Positions 60,141 through 64,000 of a stretch of DNA of 64,000 nucleotides are shown piece by piece. A program made the position numbers and the translations under genes. The number at the start of each line of letters is the position of its first letter. Within the stretch, counting starts at the first letter, position 1. This DNA is from an uncultured Acidimicrobiales bacterium (lineage in GTDB: Bacteria; Actinomycetota; Acidimicrobiia; Acidimicrobiales; SZUA-35): positions 1-64,000 of the forward strand of contig CALKTH010000034.1 in assembly GCA_937997485.1 (NCBI GenBank), read 5' to 3'. A model generated the notes under the pieces. That model saw nothing but the letters and a program-made list of their open reading frames with translations. It was not told the DNA's origin and did not search any database.

Positions 60141-61103
60141 TCAGCTCTCGCCGAGGACTTGGCGCCGGAACTCGTCGGGGCTGTAGGCGGTGACCACGAG
60201 ATCGCTCGTCGCCCGGACAGAAGCGGAGCGAGGGAATCCCAGCATCGAACCGAGCTCACCGAAGTACTCGCCCGTGGAGCGAGTGGCCAGCGATTCCTCT
60301 CCCCCGTCGGTCAACCGGCGGAAGACCTCGGCCGTTCCAGAAACGACGACATACACGAGGCCGGCGGCATCGCCCTGCTCGAACAGCACTTCCCCTCGGG
60401 AGTAGCGAACATCGACGGGTGGGCCCTCAACGTCCAATGTCTCCGAACCCATGTCGATCACTCGATCGGCAACGGGCACGAGGCGAGCGTCATGTGTCGA
60501 CACAACGATCGTTCGTCCGTCGTTTCGCAGGTTGCGCAACAGGCCGATGACCGCTTCCGCCTGGACGTGATCGAGGTTGGCGGTCGGCTCATCGGCGAGG
60601 AGCAGCGTGGGGTCCTGGGCAAGTCCACGAGCGACGGCGACTCGTTGCTGCTGACCGCCCGAGAGCTGGGACGGACGGTGGTGTCCCCGCTCACCGAGGC
60701 CGACCATGTCGAGCAGCACATCAGCCCGAGCAAGCGCCGTCGAACGTTTCGTCCCCGTGACGAGGAGTGGCACGGCGACGTTTTCGCGAGCCGACAGCGA
60801 GGCGATCAGGTTGAACGCTTGGAACACGAAGCCGACGAGCTCGCGCCGGTAGGAATCCATGCCCGCCCGGTCCAGCCCCGACACCGTGGTATCACCGAGC
60901 TGGATGGTCCCGGCGGTGGGCGTGAGGATGCCGCCGAGGCACGAGAGCAGCGTGGTCTTGCCAGAACCGGAGGGCCCGAGAAGTACAACGAGCTCGCCCG
61001 TCTTGGCTTCGAACGAGAGCCCGTCGAGCGGACGGATGGCATAGCCGTCGGTCTTGTATTCAACGACGAGGTCGGAGACCGTGAGATCGGCTGCGTTGCT
61101 CAT
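60141..61103 (-). CDS. ABC ATPase fused to a cyclic-nucleotide-binding domain
   Basis: This 320-residue protein has a MacB/LolD-type ATPase in residues ~1-225: Walker A GPSGSGKTT, signature LSGGQQQR, Walker B LLLADEPTANLD and switch STHD. A CAP-family cyclic-nucleotide-binding domain follows, with the phosphate-binding cassette FGELGSMLGFPRSASV near residues 275-295, keeping the Glu and Arg that bind cAMP ribose and phosphate. The same fusion occurs in M. tuberculosis Rv2564 and Rv0073. Its ATG overlaps the permease stop by four bases. Confidence 0.92.
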   Translation of the reverse strand: MSNAADLTVSDLVVEYKTDGYAIRPLDGLSFEAKTGELVVLLGPSGSGKTTLLSCLGGILTPTAGTIQLGDTTVSGLDRAGMDSYRRELVGFVFQAFNLIASLSARENVAVPLLVTGTKRSTALARADVLLDMVGLGERGHHRPSQLSGGQQQRVAVARGLAQDPTLLLADEPTANLDHVQAEAVIGLLRNLRNDGRTIVVSTHDARLVPVADRVIDMGSETLDVEGPPVDVRYSRGEVLFEQGDAAGLVYVVVSGTAEVFRRLTDGGEESLATRSTGEYFGELGSMLGFPRSASVRATSDLVVTAYSPDEFRRQVLGES

Positions 61104-62149
61104 GCCGCACCTCCGGCGAAGGCCTTGGCTGGATCGGAACCGGCCACCTTGCGCATGCCCCCAGCGGCACTCACCATCGAGGCAATCACGGCCACGAGCG
61201 GCACCTGCCAGAAGGCACGGGCGGGCACCTGCACTCGGAGCGGAAAGACGGGCTGAATCAATGCCTGTAAGACCGCTGCGATAGCGACGGCGATGAGTGC
61301 GATCAGGGCGGCCTGCATCGCCAAGCCGATCACGAGATCTCGGTTGGTGGCACCGACAGCTTTCAGCACGGCGAAGTCTCGGGAGCGTTCGAGAGCAGAG
61401 AGGTACACCACCGCACCGATGATTACGGCGGCCACGATCCACAGCAGGATGCGGATGAGGTTGACCGAGCCAATGGCCCCGTCGAGCGGGGTCAGGGCAT
61501 CGGCTGCAATCACCTGATCGGATCGCACCGAGGTTCCCTCGACGATCGGAACGGAACGGCCGTTGATGAAGAGAGTGGAGATCACCTGTTCGGAGCCAAA
61601 CACCAACTGCTGAGCCTGCACCAAATCAACGAAGCCCATCGGGATGCCGGCGAAGAGCGTGGTTCGGTCGGAGATGCCGACGACGGTGAACGCTGCGCCG
61701 CCGATGTCCACAGAAGTACCGAGTGGAACCTCGGCCGCCTGATCGAGCACGAGCTCGCCGGCACTCCCGACCGGCCGACCTTCAAGCAGCTCAGGGTCCA
61801 CGCGCTCGCCAATCGGCGCACCGATGAGGATGACCTGCTGCCCGTCTGGGATGGAAGGGGCGACGAGCGTGGCCCTCCCGACCACGGCCGGGACCGGGCT
61901 GTTGTCGCTGAACGAGTCGATGGTGTCGGCCGGCATCGTGGATGCGGCCGTGAAGGGGCTGTTCGCTCCCTCGGCCACGACCCAGCCGGTCGAGTTCATC
62001 GCATCGACTGCCTCGAATGGCTCGCGATTGAACTGCTCAACCAGGCCGGTCATGAGGAACAGCAGCGTGAACACCACGCCAGCGAGCACGGAGACCACAA
62101 CAAACCGGAGCCTCCGGAACTGCAAATCTCGAAGGGTCAGGAGAAACAT
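61100..62149 (-). CDS. FtsX/MacB-like ABC permease
   Basis: This 349-residue protein has an N-terminal helix (FVVVSVLAGVVFTLLFLMTG), a long periplasmic-type domain (residues ~45-230) and three C-terminal helices (ILLWIVAAVIIGAVVYLSAL, MQAALIALIAVAIAAVLQAL), the FtsX/MacB permease plan. ERSRDFAVLKAVGAT is the coupling-helix motif typical of this family. Length equals that recalled for M. tuberculosis Rv2563. The ATG at 62149 overlaps the upstream esterase gene by 13 bases; another ATG at 62164 is possible. The substrate is unknown. Confidence 0.9.
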   Translation of the reverse strand: MFLLTLRDLQFRRLRFVVVSVLAGVVFTLLFLMTGLVEQFNREPFEAVDAMNSTGWVVAEGANSPFTAASTMPADTIDSFSDNSPVPAVVGRATLVAPSIPDGQQVILIGAPIGERVDPELLEGRPVGSAGELVLDQAAEVPLGTSVDIGGAAFTVVGISDRTTLFAGIPMGFVDLVQAQQLVFGSEQVISTLFINGRSVPIVEGTSVRSDQVIAADALTPLDGAIGSVNLIRILLWIVAAVIIGAVVYLSALERSRDFAVLKAVGATNRDLVIGLAMQAALIALIAVAIAAVLQALIQPVFPLRVQVPARAFWQVPLVAVIASMVSAAGGMRKVAGSDPAKAFAGGAA

Positions 62150-64000
62150 GTGGTGGCCACCCATTCCTTGATGCGAGCGACGGACTGGTCATAACCAGCT
62201 GCTTCGCCTGATTCGATGCTCGTGAAGTCGAGCAATCCAGTGCCTCGGAGATCGAGGTCGAGATAGAGGTCAGCCATACCGGCTTCCAGGAACGCGGCCC
62301 GATCACGGCTCGAGCCGATCAAGAGGGCCCGCATCAGCACGGCGGAAAGCGCCGGGAAGTCCTTGCCGCCCCGCAGCTTCTTCGTGAGAGCAGACCAGCC
62401 CGACACCGAGAGTCCGTAGTCCGTCTTGGCTCGGGGCCCGACCGGCGGGGCGACGTCGACGGCGATCACTCGCTCGATCGAGGGATCGTTGGCCAGCACG
62501 TCGATGGGCAGGTTGTTGAGCACGCCACCATCGACGAGGAGATCGTCGCCCATCGGCACCGGCGGGATCACGCCGGGAATGGCGAGGCTGGCTCGGATCG
62601 CAGTGGGCATGTCTCCCTCGCGGTGGACCACGACGGACGCGTGCGTGAGGTTGGTGGAGATACAGAAGAACGGCACCCAGGTGTGGGCTGCATCCCAGCC
62701 TCCAACGTGGGCCTCGAGCGCGGCACGGATGCGCTCGCCCTTCGTGAGGGCCACGATCGGCACCGTGTAGTCGAGCGGCTTGTCGAAGGCGATCTTGACC
62801 CGGCGAAAGAACTCGCTGTCGTCCCAGTCCATCGCCACGGCCGCAGCCATCGTCGATCCGATCGAGGCACCGCCGACCCGATCAATCGGGATGCCCGCCT
62901 CGCGCAAGGCGCGGACAGCGCCGATGTGGGCGAACCCACGGGCTCCGCCGCCGCCGAGAACAAGACCAACACCGTGACCGCTCGTGAGTCGGGCAACGCG
63001 AGCGAGATCGTTCTTCGATCGATCCCGTGCGTGATGAACCTCATCGATCAGGCTGAGGTCGATCGCGGCGCTGTCGGCTTCGAGCCACGAGGTCGGCCGC
63101 TCGGTGTCGCGAGGATGTAGGTGCGCAATCCACGTGGTCGAACGCTCAGCCACCCGGCTCAGCTCCAGCAGCTCGCGGACCCGGGCCTGCTCCGCTTCGT
63201 CCGGATCAGCGGAGGTGACGATGAGCAACCGATCCGCCTGCTGAATGACACGCTCACTCCAGCGGGGGAAAGAGGGGTCGATCTCGTAGATCACGTGATC
63301 GTTCGTGACCTCCAATTCGTGCAGCATGTCGGCCACACGTCCTGCACCCGGCTGCTGAAGGGGAGAATCGGCAAGCCCGTTCACGCCGAGTTCTGCGTCC
63401 ACTCGTCCGGCGCTGACAAGTTGCGTGCTTCCGTGACGTTCGATCTCGTTCCACAGCTGGGTGTTCACGTGACGCCGGTCGGTCGACGCCGTGACCGACA
63501 CGGCGATCGTGGCGACGCCACTGCGACGGACGACCGGACGGGAAGCTCGAACGAGGATGGCCCGGAAGAGCCGAAGCATCAGCGTGGGATGGCGCACCAT
63601 CGCGGCCTGGAACGCAGGGAGCGCGATACGAGCGAGCACTGTTCCACGAAGGGCATGCACCGTGCCTGCCCGCGGCGCTGCATCGATGAGGCCGATCTCA
63701 CCAACGACCTCGCCCCGGCCCATCTCACGATCGAAGGGGACACCGGCAAGATCAATGCCCGCCGCCAGCAGCCGGCCGGAGAGCACGATGTAGGCCGCGT
63801 CGCTCGCTTCCCCCTGCCGGAAGAGCACTTCGCCGGCCCGAAGGTCGACGATCGTCATGTGCTCGACAAGATCGGGGATCACGTCGTGGTGATCCTCTCC
63901 GACGATGGGGGCGAGGGTACGAACCAGCGCCGTGCGATCGAGGCGATTCCGGGCAGTGCGAGATATCTGATCGGCGAGCTCGGGGTTTGCTCCGAGGTAG
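62137..64000 (-). CDS. patatin-like phospholipase with cyclic-nucleotide-binding domain (5' end beyond window)
   Basis: The reading frame is open to the right edge (VGEDHHDVIPDLVEHM precedes the first visible GTG at 63882), so the gene is partial; about 620 residues are visible. The N-terminal CAP-family domain has GEVVGEIGLIDAAPRAGTV with the cassette Glu and Arg. The C-terminal patatin domain has the oxyanion loop GLVLGGGGARGFAHIG, the nucleophile GGASIGS and the catalytic Asp in VDGGVLNNLP. This is the NTE-like lysophospholipase plan of Rv2565. It leads an operon with the FtsX-like permease and the ABC ATPase. Confidence 0.93.
   Translation of the reverse strand, partial: YLGANPELADQISRTARNRLDRTALVRTLAPIVGEDHHDVIPDLVEHMTIVDLRAGEVLFRQGEASDAAYIVLSGRLLAAGIDLAGVPFDREMGRGEVVGEIGLIDAAPRAGTVHALRGTVLARIALPAFQAAMVRHPTLMLRLFRAILVRASRPVVRRSGVATIAVSVTASTDRRHVNTQLWNEIERHGSTQLVSAGRVDAELGVNGLADSPLQQPGAGRVADMLHELEVTNDHVIYEIDPSFPRWSERVIQQADRLLIVTSADPDEAEQARVRELLELSRVAERSTTWIAHLHPRDTERPTSWLEADSAAIDLSLIDEVHHARDRSKNDLARVARLTSGHGVGLVLGGGGARGFAHIGAVRALREAGIPIDRVGGASIGSTMAAAVAMDWDDSEFFRRVKIAFDKPLDYTVPIVALTKGERIRAALEAHVGGWDAAHTWVPFFCISTNLTHASVVVHREGDMPTAIRASLAIPGVIPPVPMGDDLLVDGGVLNNLPIDVLANDPSIERVIAVDVAPPVGPRAKTDYGLSVSGWSALTKKLRGGKDFPALSAVLMRALLIGSSRDRAAFLEAGMADLYLDLDLRGTGLLDFTSIESGEAAGYDQSVARIKEWVATTCFS

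Overview
The window is a GC-rich chromosomal segment (roughly 60-65% G+C by eye) from an actinobacterium. Two WhiB-type regulators, a DUF222-HNH nuclease gene, a mycobacterial-Sdh1-like succinate dehydrogenase, a UPF0182 giant membrane protein, a DivIVA-domain protein and frequent GTG starts all point there. The mix resembles the class Acidimicrobiia more than the classical mycolata; this placement is an inference. Coding density is very high: no gap exceeds about 300 bases. I see no rRNA, tRNA, CRISPR array or insertion sequence.

Layout: 1-2634 is the 5' part of a large SARP-type regulator, cut by the left edge. Next come a PRC-barrel protein, a LysR regulator, a zinc-ribbon-like protein and MsrA. 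5.2-11.5 kb is a minus-strand envelope cluster (PDZ/Lon-like YlbL, DivIVA-domain coiled coil, UPF0182). 11.6-18.4 kb holds small and HEAT-like proteins, MreB coupled to MoaE, a catalytically degraded HtrA-like protein, an SDR epimerase and a DUF2342 zincin. 18.4-25.2 kb is a minus-strand run (conserved protein, ROK kinase, polyphosphate kinase, NUDIX hydrolase, M48 protease, MFS). 25.3-27.8 kb carries WhiB, an ECF sigma/anti-sigma pair, TatA and a second WhiB with a structured leader. 27.8-36.5 kb holds a VWA protein and its MoxR-type AAA+ partner, separated by a kinase-fold protein, an unusual HAD protein and a GH1-like protein, and followed by a GH2-like protein; both glycosidase-like proteins lack the catalytic nucleophile. 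36.6-40.2 kb is sdhCAB. 40.3-48.9 kb has a second ECF sigma/anti-sigma pair, a DUF368 polyprenyl-phosphate transporter, two tandem dynamin-like GTPases, an SCP2 protein, an Fpg/Nei glycosylase and a DUF4240 protein. 49-52.6 kb has the DUF222-HNH gene with an SOS box, malate dehydrogenase and a TetR regulator. 52.6-60 kb holds a heterodimeric ABC exporter, a cytochrome P450 and a secreted DUF4214/Ig-like protein. 60.1-64 kb is an operon of a patatin esterase, an FtsX-like permease and an ABC ATPase, in which both the esterase and the ATPase carry cyclic-nucleotide-binding domains; the esterase gene runs off the right edge.

A theme across the window is compact expression. At least 17 genes have a TANNNT hexamer 6-8 bases before the start codon and no Shine-Dalgarno sequence, which is the signature of leaderless mRNAs. 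Many operon joints are 4-base GTGA/ATGA overlaps, and several tail-to-tail gene pairs overlap by 23-26 bases. Best candidates for new biology are the cyclic-nucleotide-linked esterase/ABC operon, the two glycosidase-like proteins without nucleophiles, the SOS-controlled HNH gene and a perfect 13-base-arm palindrome between the P450 and DUF4214 genes.
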